A stretch of DNA of 64,000 bases from Glebionis coronaria (Eukaryota > Streptophyta > Magnoliopsida > Asterales > Asteraceae). Each line of letters begins with the position of its first letter. Position 1 is the first letter of the stretch. This document shows, piece by piece, positions 11,390-22,215 of this stretch. A program made the position numbers and the translations under genes. The notes under the pieces were generated by a model. That model worked only from the letters and a program-made list of their open reading frames with translations, was not told the origin of the DNA and did no database searches. The stretch is from the NCBI GenBank assembly GCA_025667525.1, contig CM046876.1, forward strand, positions 84,919,512-84,983,511, in the 5' to 3' direction.

Positions 11390-12464
11390 CTTTTGAAGAT
11401 CTTGAACAAGAAGAATGATTGTGAGATGTTCTGTTTGATTTTCGTGAGTTTGTGTGCTAGGATGTTAATGGCGGCAAAGATAAACAAGTAACAGTGAAAT
11501 AATAGAAGAGACGGGGGTGGGTGATTTTGACTAGGTCAAATTTTTCACAAGTTAGACATGTTGTCAACTTTACCCCCTCAATTTTTCTTCTTTCTACAAA
11601 CAAAATTCTTTTGTTTTCCCAAGTTCTAATTCTTGTCATTTTGACCGTATCTTATGTTAACTACCCGAGCCTTAGTGATTAACTTATCTTAACACAAGCA
11701 CAAAACTATCCATGACGAACTTATAAGCAACAACAAGACAAATGCCAAATCAATCCAACCATTAACCATTAAGCTTTTTGAGTTTCCTTGAAAACTTTTG
11801 AAGATCTTTTTGATGTGAAAGATGATGTAACATTTTCTCCCCCTTAAACGATGACCCGTTTTCTATTTAAAGAGCTGTAGTCATTGTTTAACGAGGCACA
11901 GGATGATGAAAAACATTTTACAATTGATATATTGAAAAGTTTGATTGGTGGTAGCAATAAGATTTCTCTTATTTTAACAAATTAATGCACTGAGACGTAC
12001 ACTAATTCGTGTTAGACCAAGTTGTAAAGTAAACTTGATCCCTTTGCATGATTTGGCTTGTAAATCATGCCCGAGAAAATTAATTCCCGTTGTGAGCCAA
12101 CGTTTTCCAAGGAAATACGTGACTTTAATATGAAAACCGGGTTGCAGTCTGAAATAACTACAAGCCATTATGGGCATGTTTTAAAACATTACAACTTTTA
12201 TACGGACTCTATTTATGGCACCGTGTCAATATTAATCGACATTTCTAAGGCCGTAAATATTACCGTACTAAAAGACATGCCCGTTTTTAAAACGAAAAAT
12301 ATTTTTGGTTTTTCTTGATTTTATAATTTTTATGGTTTTTCTAGGTTTTATATTTTTTATGGTTTTTCTTGGTTTTATATTTTTGTATTTTCTTTTTGTG
12401 GTTTATATATTTACGATAATATACATGATCACGAACAAAGGATACTCTGAATAGTTTACCACGA
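11390..12464 (-). other. Gap between pol and accessory ORF in Copia B
   Basis: About 1.1 kb with no credible coding frame. On the - strand it holds a TATATAAACC TATA-like box near 12400-12412, and a TTTAAGGGGGAGAAAA tract near 11833-11848 that resembles the terminal polypurine tract. It could supply a separate promoter for the accessory ORF, or mark the old 3' end of a shorter element before the accessory region was joined. Both are inference. Confidence 0.4.
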
Positions 12465-15400
12465 CTATTCAGCTGATTCTTCTGCCAACTCTTTGAGAGT
12501 CGCTGGAGTGAATGATTTCATGCCAAGCTTGTCGATCAAAAACTCGATTCGTCCTCGATCTAAGGCTTTGGTGAACATATCCGCCAGCTGGTACTCAGTA
12601 GTGACAAAATACAGCTCGATCACTCCGTTCTCCACCTGCTCCTTAATGAAATGGTAGCGAATGTCTATGTGCTTGGCCCGGGAGTGTTAAACATAGTTGC
12701 AGCAAAGGGCAATGGCGCTCTTGTTATCACAATACATCGGGATTTTGTTGAATCCCAAACCGTAGTCAGTTAATTGTGATCTCATCCAAAGGACTTGAGC
12801 ACAACAACCGGACATGGCGATGTATTCAGCCTCCGTGCTTGATATTGCAGCGCTTTTCTGCCTTTTTGAAGACCAACTGATCAATCTATCTCCAAGGAGT
12901 TGCACAGATCCAGAAGTGCTACGCCTCGTGTCTTGACATCCAGCATGATCGGCATCTGCGTATGATATTAAAGCAATCGAGGAATCTTTCGGATACCATA
13001 GACCACGATGAAGTGTTCCTTTTAGATACCGAAAGATTCTTTTCACAACATGTAGGTGCTTTTCGGTAGGCCGAGCCTGATACCGGGCACACATGCAAAC
13101 AGCAAATTGCAAATCAGGCCTGCTAGCAGTCAGATATAGAAGGGTGCCGATCATCCCACGGTAAAGTTTTGGATCGACAATAATCCCATTCCTATCTTCA
13201 TCTAACTTGGATTTCTCCACCATTGGAGTGTCTACGGGGTCACAATTTTCAAAGTTATATTTCTTAAGAGATTCTAGAGCATATTTGGATTGATTAATAA
13301 AGATGCCTCTGGGATTCTGAGAAATCTGTAATCCTAAGAAAAATGAAATTTTTCCCATCATCGACATCTGAAAGCGTGTGGACATTATCTTCTCAAATTG
13401 ATTTGACAATTCTATGTTAGTGGCAGCAAAAATTATATCATCAACATAAATTTGTACCAGAATCATGTTGTTGCCTTCCTTGAGAGTGAATAGAGTGGGG
13501 TCCACCTTGCCTTTGGAGAAGCCTTCCGAAATGAGATATGTTGACAGGAGATCATACCACGCGCGTGGAGCTTGTTTCAACCCATAGAGAGCCTTCTTAA
13601 GCTTGTACACATGATTAGGAAACTCCGTACTGACGAACCCATCCGGCTGACTAACATAGACTTCTTCCCTTAGTTCACCGTTCAAAAATGCCGTCTTCAC
13701 ATCCATTTGGTAGACGATCATGTTCATACGAGCAGCATACGCAAGGAATAGTCTAATAGCCTCCAATCTAGCCACAGGAGCAAAAGATTCTTCAAAGTCT
13801 ATACCCAAGGCTTGTTTATATCCTCTAGCAACCAATCTAGCCTTATTCTTCAATACCGCACCCATCTCATCAAGTTTAACCTTATAAACCCATAACAAAG
13901 TAAGGATGTTGACCTTGTCAGGGAGAGGAACCAATTCCCATACTTCAAGTCGTTGGAATTCATTTAGTTCCTCCTGCATAGCTTCAATCCAAGATGATTG
14001 GGTCATAGCCTGCTGCCAATTTTTAGGTTCAACTTCAGAGAGAAATGCATCAAAGTAGCAATAAAGTGCACTCTCTTGTAATTGATGGCGTGTAGAGACT
14101 GGTCGATCTAGATCTCCAATAACATTCCTAATTGGGTGATCTTTTGTCCATTTAGTGCTATGGTTTTCAATCCTAGGTGGTCTGGAGTGAACAATAGAAG
14201 GAGCTTCTTCTGAGGTAGACGCGGCTGAAGGGTTTTCAGGTATCGCTACACCAAAGAAAGGAAGCTCTTGCAGGTGAGCATATTCCAAGTCATGATCAAT
14301 AGAATCCTCTTCCACATCATTAGGCACAAGTAGGGGTGACGATTCAAGTGTAGTTTGAGAATCACTTAGTGAAGGTGCATCCGGTTCAATGTGAATTGTA
14401 GATGCATTAGATAAAGGTTCATTAGCTTGAGCAACCACTTCAGGAATTGGAGCAATTACTACAGGTGCTGGAACTTCATCAGTCGGGGGATCGAAGAATT
14501 CATCAAACAACGGTTGAAACAGTTTATCCCACTCGGGCCTTGTTGGTGGTAAAAATGATGTGGAAGTAGGATTATTGGGAACTAATCCGGAACTAATAGC
14601 ACCGGTTCCCATCTCATGAAGCGCGGGTTCAGAGCTGTGTTGCTCAGAAGCCATCGCTGTCAGCTCGTCGAAATCTGCGTCCATAGTTTCTACAATCTTG
14701 CCAAGACGACGATTATAGATTCGGTATGCTTTCTTGGACGGTGAGTAACCAATGAAAATACCTATATCGGCTTTCGGTTGAAGCTTACCCAAGTTCTCAC
14801 TATTGATGTTTGGATAACAAAGAGCACCAAACACATGAAAAAATGAAACATCGGGTTTACAGTCATGTAAAAGCTCATAAGGTGTTTTTCCATGGCGTTT
14901 CCGAATGATAGAACGGTTTTGGGTGAAACATGCAGTAGATATAGCCTCTGCCCACAAGAACAATGGAGCGTTCGCGTAAATAAGCATGGTCCTAGCAGCT
15001 TCCATAAGTGTACGATTCCGTCTTTCAACGACACCGTTTTGTTGTGGAGTGCGTGCAGCGGATGTTTCATGTGAGATACCAACTCCTTCATAATAATCAC
15101 GAAGAGTCTGGTTGACGAACTCTGTACCATTGTTTGTACGAATACGGCGGACAGTAGTATTCAAACGTACCTGAATGAATTTCAGAAAAGTGATGATAGC
15201 CTTCGGTGCTTCATCCTTTGTACGTAGAAATCTAACCCATGTAAACCTGGAGAAATCATCCACAATGACGAGAATGAATTTCTTACCGCTCACACTTTCA
15301 GTTCTCATTGGTCCACAAAGATCCATATGCAAAAGATGAAGTTTTTCTTGATTGGTGTCTTCAGCTTTGGGCTTGTAAGATTTCTTGGTGCTTTTCCCCC

Positions 15401-15932
15401 TTGAACACGCGGAACATAAATGGTCCTTGTGAAATTTAAGCTTTGGAAGACCACGAACTAATTCGTTTTTAGCCAGATGATTAATAGCATCAAAGTTAAG
15501 ATGAGATAATCTGCGATGCCATAACCATGACTTGGTCTTAGATGCTTTAGAGAGAAGACATACTGGAGAGGCGGCCATCATGTCTTGGAGAGACAACGTA
15601 TAAAGATTTGCACCACGAGATCCCTTCAACAAATCTTTTCCTTCCAATTTGCGGATGAAACAAGTGTGTTGTCGAAAAGCAACCTCAAGGTTGGAATCAC
15701 AAAATTGTCCTACTGAGAATAAATTATGACCAAGACCTTCTACATAGTATACCCTTGAAATCGTCACGTTTCCAATCTGATATTCACCATACCCCATAAT
15801 CTTTGCTATATGATCATTCCCGAATTTAACCGTACCAAGAAACTTGCTGACGAAATTTCGGAGCATCGAGCGATTTCCGGTCATATGTTTTGAACAACCG
15901 GAGTCCAAATACCACAGGATGATTTGGACCAC
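12465..15932 (-). pseudogene. Copia B pol: protease, integrase, RT, RNase H
   Basis: One frame from 15932 to a stop at 12687, then continuing in frame to a second stop at 12465-12467 with good homology ([20 protein letters not shown]). The stop at 12687 is therefore a single nonsense change. Order: protease [11 protein letters not shown] (residues 9-19); integrase zinc region WHRRLSH...CSACSRGK (about 137-180); integrase core HMDLCGP, then RTNNGTEF, then [35 protein letters not shown] and the active site YVDDIIF; RNase [11 protein letters not shown] and SSTEAEYIA. The second catalytic residue of the integrase, normally Asp in RTDNGTEF, reads Asn, so this copy is probably integration-dead. The start at 15932 only marks where this frame opens. 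The native polyprotein is continuous with the linker and gag through frameshifts. Confidence 0.93.
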
Positions 15933-17409
15933 CTGAAAATATCACCACACGAAGACAATGTAGAGGTATCGGAATCTGAGTGTTCCTTGTTATTAGCAGG
16001 TACAGATTTAATAATCTTAGATTTGCTAACTCTAGGTTTCTTAGATTTCCTAGCCTTCTTCTTCTTAATTGGTGGTGTAGATTCTAGTTGGCTTAAATCC
16101 TGAGGTATTTCTTCACTGATAGGCACTATAGTGGGGGCTGACCTAATTAAAGGGCGCTGTCTCCATACTTGAGTGCGAGTGTTCCTAACTAAAGGACGCT
16201 CAGACCTAACCTCAATGGATGCATTCCTAGTTAAAGGGCACATTTTTCCATCTAATGTAAAGGTCCTACCAGTGGGACGCCATTGCCAGCCAACTTGGGC
16301 ACGCGTTCTACCCGTTGGCTTCCATTCAAGACCATTCTTAATTGCTTCATTTCATTCACATGCTCAATAAGACACAAATCATGACGTTGGGAAAACATAC
16401 ATTCATTACAATTCCAACAATTTAAATTAGAATTCACGAATGGTTTTGGCTTCTGCACAGGCGCAGAGCTTTTAGTCTTAACATGATTCTTCTTATTTAA
16501 AACTGAACTAACATTCCTATGGTGATCTTCTACTTTCTTCTTTTTGGCACTACTAGTGGAGGGCTTGATCTTATCTTTCTTGAGTGGCGATCCTTTAGCC
16601 TTAGTAGTCTCTTTTAATCCTGTAGAAGGCAAAGTGGGAATATTAGCAACAGATTTTAAAGGTGCCTTACTTGATTGTGCCAATGACGGTTTTGCTCCTG
16701 GAGTTTTATTAAATGGAGTTACAGCAATGGGCCTATTAGTGAGTAGTGCAGAACCTGGTGTACCTATGTATTGTAAATATGCTAAGCAATATTGAACTCG
16801 CTTAATATATTCATGAGCCGAATAATAGTAGCTACTTGAGGGATCTAAGGCATAAAGATCGTCTAAAATATCCCTAACAAGATCTACATGCTTAATGGCA
16901 TTCCTCATATAATCATCGTAGGTAACCGGGTTTCTCTTATGAAGTGGATTCTTATAAAGCACTACTGACTTGGTTGTTGGAGCACTAGTGGACGGTGCAG
17001 AGTCGGTAGCTAAGTTATCAACAACTTCTTGTCGGGTGAGAAGAAGTGTCTCCTTTAACTCGGCCAAAACCATATTTTTATCAATAAGCAGGATGTTCAA
17101 ATCAGAGATTTCCTCGCACTTTAGGTTCAGTTGTTCAACATAAGATTGTTGCTGTGCCGCATTAAAAGCGAAGCGTTCTTCTAGTGAACCATAAAGAGCG
17201 GATAGTCCCTGTCTTGTCCGATCCATCTCCCCTAGAACAGACGAAAGTCTAATTTCTAAGATCTGGTTTTTAGACTCTGCAGCCTCTAGTTCCATTTTTA
17301 ATGTTTCATTTGATGACACATCTCTCTTCAATCTCATGATTTCTTCCTCTAATGTCTTAACAATTGCAATCATCTTGTCACTCGTCTCAACACCGTTTTC
17401 ACAACCATT
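15881..17409 (-). pseudogene. Copia B Gag-Pol linker: coiled coil and WxPTGR repeats
   Basis: It lies between gag and protease. From 17373 it runs as a coiled coil (VKTLEEEIMRLKRDV, ILEIRLSSVLGEMDRTRQG), then a Ser/Lys-rich stretch, then a Cys/His cluster CWNCNECMFSQRHDLC. After a frameshift near 16340-16350 it becomes an array of short motifs (EWKPTGRT, QWRPTGRTFTLDG, CPLTRN, RPLVRN, RPLIRS), followed by a Lys-rich block KKKKARKSKK. It is in the same frame as gag but separated from it by a TAA near 17410. A second frameshift near 15930 joins it to protease. The role is unknown; a nucleic-acid-binding linker is plausible from the charge. Confidence 0.72.
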
Positions 17410-20400
17410 TTATATCAAAAGATTCTCATTTTGAGTTTGTTGTTTTAATTCTAAAGATATACAATGTTGTTCTAGTTGATTAAAGCGTTTTGAAAGTAAA
17501 TTGTAAGAATCTTGTAGCTTTAAAAACTCAGCGTTAGATTCGTGACAAGAATGATTATCTACCTCATTTACAGTATCAGCAACATTTACAGAGAGATCAC
17601 AAACATCATCACAAATATCATTACAAATATTCACAGCATCACAATTAATCATAGCGGATGTAAGCTCATTCGAATAATTAACATTTACAGTGGTAAGCAC
17701 ATCACACGAGATTACTGCAGACAAGAATCGGTCATATTCGGTTAAAATCTTTTCTTTTTCAATTAGTTGTAGTTCGTAAGCGGTGTCCATTTCATAAAAC
17801 ACTTTTTGAACTTCACCAATTTCAAACACAAGATTTTCCTTAAGAGATGCAAAAATTCCTTTTAGACTTTCGACAAACGGATTGATCTCAGTTTTAAACA
17901 CCTCGTTCATATGTTCAAAAGCCCATTCTCCGGCGTTTAGGCCATTTGAAGTCGTACGTTCCAAAATGACCTTGTCAAAATTAGTAAAGTATTGATTAAT
18001 CTCTTGCAAGTTTAACCATACAGTGCTAACAGGTGGAAGATCCTTTGGAATTTCCTTAGGACCTTCCATATTGACAAGTGTAGGAAAAGTACTAGGGTTT
18101 TCTTCATCTAATATGTAGGTTGGTGCCGTTATGAGATCTTTGTCCATATGGAAGCGAATTCTAAAATCCGTTTTTGCAAGCTCCTTATTCAATTTAAAAT
18201 AATCACACTCGGGATATTTTGCAGAATTGTATGACCGATCCTCATCAACTAGATCCTTACTTGTTCGATCATCGGGAAAAACAATCGGGTCTAAGGCCAA
18301 TCCTAATTGAGTTGCATTATAAAGTCTAGGACTATGTCTTAAAGCTTGTTTTGCATACCGTGGATTAGGGGGAAGGCCTTTTAGACGTGATAAGTTAAAT
18401 TCTCTAAATGAAGCATCAAATAAGTGAACTAGTTGAGAAGCAGCGTATTGTCTTAAAAGCAAGTAATCTAGACTTTGAATCTTATTAGTAGCATTAATCT
18501 CCATTTCATTCTTCTTAGACTCGAGTGACTCAAAATCCGTTTGAAGTTTTTGAAAATTAGTGACCACTAACTCTTTTTCTTTAAGTTCATTAGAAAGATT
18601 TGCTCTTAAGTTTTCAATTTCTTGCAAGTGACCCATTTGTTTGTTTCTAAAATGATCATATTCGAGATTAGTTAGAACACTAGACGAGGGCACTAATTCC
18701 AAGGTTTGAACTTTCTCGTTGCTTAAGGTAAGCTCATCAGACAAATTCTTATTCTTAGCTAAGGTTTCTAAGAGTGCAACATTCATTTGGCTAAGTAATG
18801 TAGCAGGAACCATGACCAAATCTTGTTGAGCAGGAGTCGGCGTATGCGAAATGGGTCCCGGTTGTGATTCACTCAAAGTCTGGGGACTCACATTGATATT
18901 GCTATCATTGTTTGTCTCCTCGTTTGAAAGACTCACCACCGAAGATTCATTCGAATCAGCACTCTCTTGCACAACTTGATGTGGTTGAATACTAGCATCA
19001 GTGGTATTATCGGTGGTATTAATAAGTACCTCAGATCTCTTTTCTGGCCCTAAGCTGGAGATAGTTGCCATGAGAGCAGCCTTTGCAGATTGAAAGTCAT
19101 CACAGTCTGAGTCATACGCATCAAGATCATCGGCTTGGTATGTTGCATTCTGTGTGGTGACAACGTCTTGTTCAGCAATCCCTGGATCAGCAAGAAATGC
19201 AAGCTCCTCTTCATCAAGTTCCCTTCCTTGTGCCTGAGCATTTACCAGATAGATCTTTTCTGCAAACCATTGTCCATCCATTCTCCTCTTGGGTTTCTTA
19301 CAATCCCTGGACATGTGACCCTCTTCCTTGCAGTTGTAACATGTAATCATTCTCAACTTGCCCGTGGAATTAGCCCGTGGAGCAGGATTGGCCATTGGTG
19401 CCTGATTGACCGTGCGAGCATTGGTGGTTGATGTGGTAGGTCTCCCCTGATATGGTTGAATAGGCTGAACCATGACCCTGCCATTCTTAATAGTAGCTTG
19501 TTGACGAGAATTGGATGAATTCCTCAACTGATTGTTGGTTGGAGCTGATCCTCTGTATCCTCGTTTGCTTAAAGTCCTTGTGAGATAAGCAGACATAGTG
19601 GTTAGCACTTCAACTGGGTCAGCTCCTTGTTGGAATACAGGAATGGGGACTTCCTCATCATCACAATACATTGCTTGGTCTAGATGAGCTGCATAATCAG
19701 TAGAAGGAATACTCATTTGATCAAGGTAGCTTGTTGGATATGCTGCATTCTCTTGATAAGAAGAATATGAAGGCTGAGCATAAGGTGCAACATTTGCTGG
19801 ATGAAGTTGTGAAGCATACTGTGGTGAAGGTGCATTGAACCGATATTGTTGCTGATGTGAGGTGGGTGGTTGTGGTAGAATCGAGTATTGGGGGAAGGTC
19901 GGTGTCATGTAAGGTGATGGATGATAGGCTTGATGTCCCAAGATATAAGGTGTGTTGTTGTGTGACAAGCTTGGTTGATTCGCCATCAAAGCTAAGGAAT
20001 CTGGGTACATACCGCGAGGAGAACGGTGTATAATCACATGTTTCTCATGCTGCTGAAGAAAAGCATAGATTTGATCTAAGTTGCACTTATGGAAATCCCG
20101 GGTTAACTTAACATCGGTAATATACTCACCCCATTCAGCTTGAGGTAAAGTATTCAAGAACTTGGTGTTAACCTGGAATGGAGCAATCACGAGATTGTAT
20201 ACATTCAGATCATTCATTAGAGTGGTGAATCTGAAGTAATAGTCGTGTAGCGTTTCCCCTGGGCTGTACGTGAATCTATCAAACAGATCATACAGCTGAC
20301 ACTCCCTTTCCTGTTTGGTGAGAGACGTACCTTGTAGCAACACCTTTAGACGTTCCCATAAATCTTTGGCAACCGTATATTGACTTACCATGCGATAAAT

Positions 20401-20724
20401 ATCATGCGGAAGAGCTTGGAGAAGTGTCTGTAGAGCCTTTTCATCAGCATCAGCAATGAGTTGTTGTGCCGGTGTGAGTTCTTCATATTCTCTTGGTCGA
20501 GACACGTTACTTGCCACAATGGTACCATAGTCGAGTGGACCATTCAAAATCGATTTGACCATAAGCCTTCCGTATGTTGGTTTGCCCTTCAAGTATTGCA
20601 TCATACGGCCCTGCCATGCCTTAAACACCTCTTTAATAAGCATCGGTGGACGACTATCAGTTCCCGTTATAATTGAGATATCCGTAAGAGATGTCATCTG
20701 AGGCATTAATGAACTCGGATTCAT
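17410..20724 (-). CDS. Copia B Gag
   Basis: About 1,104 codons from the ATG at 20724; the frame is open a little further upstream, but with GTG. Gag packages the RNA in cytoplasmic particles. The N-terminal 220 residues form the Copia capsid-like region (WQGRMMQYLKG, LWERLKVLLQGTSLTKQE, LHDYYFRFTTLMNDL). A Gln/Pro/Ser/Tyr-rich stretch follows. A CCHC zinc knuckle CYNCKEEGHMSRDC lies near residue 460-475 and has all four metal ligands. The remaining 600 residues are acidic and coiled-coil rich, unusually long for Copia Gag, and lead into the linker after a TAA stop. This is the longest intact frame of the element. Confidence 0.9.
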   Translation of the reverse strand: MNPSSLMPQMTSLTDISIITGTDSRPPMLIKEVFKAWQGRMMQYLKGKPTYGRLMVKSILNGPLDYGTIVASNVSRPREYEELTPAQQLIADADEKALQTLLQALPHDIYRMVSQYTVAKDLWERLKVLLQGTSLTKQERECQLYDLFDRFTYSPGETLHDYYFRFTTLMNDLNVYNLVIAPFQVNTKFLNTLPQAEWGEYITDVKLTRDFHKCNLDQIYAFLQQHEKHVIIHRSPRGMYPDSLALMANQPSLSHNNTPYILGHQAYHPSPYMTPTFPQYSILPQPPTSHQQQYRFNAPSPQYASQLHPANVAPYAQPSYSSYQENAAYPTSYLDQMSIPSTDYAAHLDQAMYCDDEEVPIPVFQQGADPVEVLTTMSAYLTRTLSKRGYRGSAPTNNQLRNSSNSRQQATIKNGRVMVQPIQPYQGRPTTSTTNARTVNQAPMANPAPRANSTGKLRMITCYNCKEEGHMSRDCKKPKRRMDGQWFAEKIYLVNAQAQGRELDEEELAFLADPGIAEQDVVTTQNATYQADDLDAYDSDCDDFQSAKAALMATISSLGPEKRSEVLINTTDNTTDASIQPHQVVQESADSNESSVVSLSNEETNNDSNINVSPQTLSESQPGPISHTPTPAQQDLVMVPATLLSQMNVALLETLAKNKNLSDELTLSNEKVQTLELVPSSSVLTNLEYDHFRNKQMGHLQEIENLRANLSNELKEKELVVTNFQKLQTDFESLESKKNEMEINATNKIQSLDYLLLRQYAASQLVHLFDASFREFNLSRLKGLPPNPRYAKQALRHSPRLYNATQLGLALDPIVFPDDRTSKDLVDEDRSYNSAKYPECDYFKLNKELAKTDFRIRFHMDKDLITAPTYILDEENPSTFPTLVNMEGPKEIPKDLPPVSTVWLNLQEINQYFTNFDKVILERTTSNGLNAGEWAFEHMNEVFKTEINPFVESLKGIFASLKENLVFEIGEVQKVFYEMDTAYELQLIEKEKILTEYDRFLSAVISCDVLTTVNVNYSNELTSAMINCDAVNICNDICDDVCDLSVNVADTVNEVDNHSCHESNAEFLKLQDSYNLLSKRFNQLEQHCISLELKQQTQNENLLI

Positions 20725-20732
20725 TGTGATCA

Positions 20733-21550
20733 CTTAAAAGACTCAAAGATTATCGGTTGATCGAGAAGTGAAGAAAGGTTGAGAATTTGTGTTGTGTTGG
20801 TTGAACTCAAGATTAAATCCACTAAAGATCGTCAAAAAAACTCAAATACCCCTTGAACTTGCTTATACGGAATAACCCTAACTCAGAACAAACCCTATTC
20901 GGAATAATACCTATTCGGAATAATCCTATGCTGAAAACCCTTATACTGAATAACCCTTATGCGGAATAAACCTATTCTGAAAATGCCCTATTCGGAAAAA
21001 ACCTTATGCTGAATAAACCTTATGCGGAAAACTTTGCTATTCAGAATAATAGGCTATTCGGAAAGATATTCGAAAAAATTGACTATTCGGAAAATATTGG
21101 CTATTCGGAAAGTATGGCTATTCGGAAAGATGGGCTATTCGGAAAGAATTGCTATTCGGAAAGATTTGCTATTCGGAAAGAATTTCCTATTCGGAAAGTA
21201 GCTGCTATTCGGAAAGAATTTCTATTCGGAAAGTTGCTGCTATTCGGAAAAATCTTCTTATTCGGAAAGTCTATTCGGAAAAAATCCTGCTATTCTGAAA
21301 ATTTCTCCTATTCGGAATATCTATTCGGAATGTTCTGGAAATATGTTTCCGAGACTTAAAAAAACAGCTTTAAATCCGATTTTTGATCCAAAACCACAAA
21401 AAGTTTTATGATTTTTACCAAAATAAGCTAAACCCAATCCTTATCAATCAATCCCAATAACAAAAACACCAAAAACAACAAGATTCAAGATTGATTTTTT
21501 CTAAAGATCACTAATTGATTCAAAAACTAAAAAAGCAACACAATCCTTAC
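20733..21550 (-). other. Possible leader intron upstream of gag
   Basis: On the - strand GATTTAAG|GTAAGG at 21550 is a strong donor, only about 20 bases after the primer site. Acceptors near the gag start are weaker (TCTTTTAAG|TG at 20733, or an upstream AG). The interval contains the second CGGAA array. If spliced, it would shorten the leader as predicted for the accessory ORF. Confidence 0.3.
20866..21335 (-). repeat. CGGAA motif array in the 5' leader of Copia B
   Basis: About 25 copies of CTATTCGGAAAG or TATGCGGAATAA with irregular 14-22 bp spacing (read on + strand). It lies between the primer site and gag, the same placement as the 10517-11171 array relative to the accessory ORF. Confidence 0.9.
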
Positions 21551-21566
21551 CTTAAATCACCCCATA

Positions 21567-21579
21567 GCTCTTGATACCA
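21567..21579 (-). other. Primer binding site of Copia B (tRNA-Met type)
   Basis: On the - strand TGGTATCAAGAGC begins two bases inside the right LTR, the standard Copia primer site. Confidence 0.85.
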
Positions 21580-21581
21580 AA

Positions 21582-21910
21582 TGTAGAATATTGATAACCT
21601 ATGAATCTATGAAGTGGGTTGATGTTTTCTAGTGAGAGAAACTAGAGAGAGAAAGTGAGAGAAAATGTGTGTGATTTTATTAATATGAAAGCATAAAGTG
21701 AACAACAACCAACCCCTTTCCATTGTGGAAAGGGGTATTTATACTCCAAGCTTACAATGGGCTTGGGCCGGTCCATGACAAGCCCATGGACCGGTTTTAC
21801 TTAACTTAATAAGTAACTAGTAACTATTTGCTAACTACGAGCTATTACAACATCAATCATATTGTGGAGTGACCGATACTTCTAATATACGTTAAAACGT
21901 ATTTCTAACA
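21582..21910 (-). repeat. 5' LTR of Copia B
   Basis: The partner of 3847-4175, with three substitutions and no indels by eye. The duplication TGTGA follows at 21911-21915. Confidence 0.95.
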
Positions 21911-21915
21911 TGTGA

Positions 21916-21985
21916 GTAATGTGTTATCCCGTAACACCAACGAGTCTTCCGCTGTATTGAATTGTGTAAATTTGGGGGTGTTACA
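21916..21985 (+). repeat. 3' LTR of chromovirus A, right segment
   Basis: This is the end of the LTR begun at 419. It finishes TTTGGGGGTGTTACA, matching the TGTGACA start as an imperfect inverted terminus. The following CAATG would be the target duplication, but its partner is outside the window. Confidence 0.65.
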
Positions 21986-22215
21986 CAATGAGTCCCTGAA
22001 TCAATGACGACCACATTTTGTAAGCATAGCCACACATATTTTATGGTTGTGAGGGAGACTTTCTGAGTGAGCAGCATGCACGCTACCAGGAAGAAAGAAA
22101 AAAATGCATAAACTAATCCATAAAAAGCCCAAAATTGACTTGGAATCAACGCAGGCAGCCATTTGGATGCATTTAATAGTCTTGTATTATCAAAGTCCCC
22201 AAATATTGCCAACAT
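21986..22215 (-). pseudogene. Fragment of an unrecognised membrane-protein gene
   Basis: An open stretch from ATG at 22215 with NTRLLNASKWLPALIPSQFW followed by a strongly hydrophobic segment (about 20-25 residues, GLVYAFFSFFLVACMLL) and then KVSLTTIKYVWLC. It runs into the LTR of element A, which truncates it. The composition looks like a real exon with one membrane span. I could not name the family. It lies in the same orientation as the kinase relic, so it may be a second captured fragment in the same segment, or a host gene exon. It could also be a chance ORF. Confidence 0.35.

Larger units (their letters stand above)
3847..21910 (-). mobile_element. Ty1/Copia retrotransposon B, 18 kb, with accessory ORF
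   Basis: The ends are 329-bp direct LTRs of equal length, TGTAGAATATT...TTTCTAACA read on the + strand, flanked by the 5-bp duplication TGTGA. A tRNA-Met-type primer site lies inside the right LTR and a polypurine tract inside the left, so the element reads right to left. The order is gag, coiled-coil linker, protease, integrase, RT, RNase H, then a non-coding gap and a long accessory ORF. RT after integrase makes it Copia. The LTRs differ at 3 sites by eye (about 0.9%), so insertion was recent, yet coding is broken by several stops and frameshifts. About 18 kb with such short LTRs is large for Copia. I recall relatives with the same linker and downstream ORF as abundant in Asteraceae; the exact lineage is not settled here. 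Confidence 0.93.
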
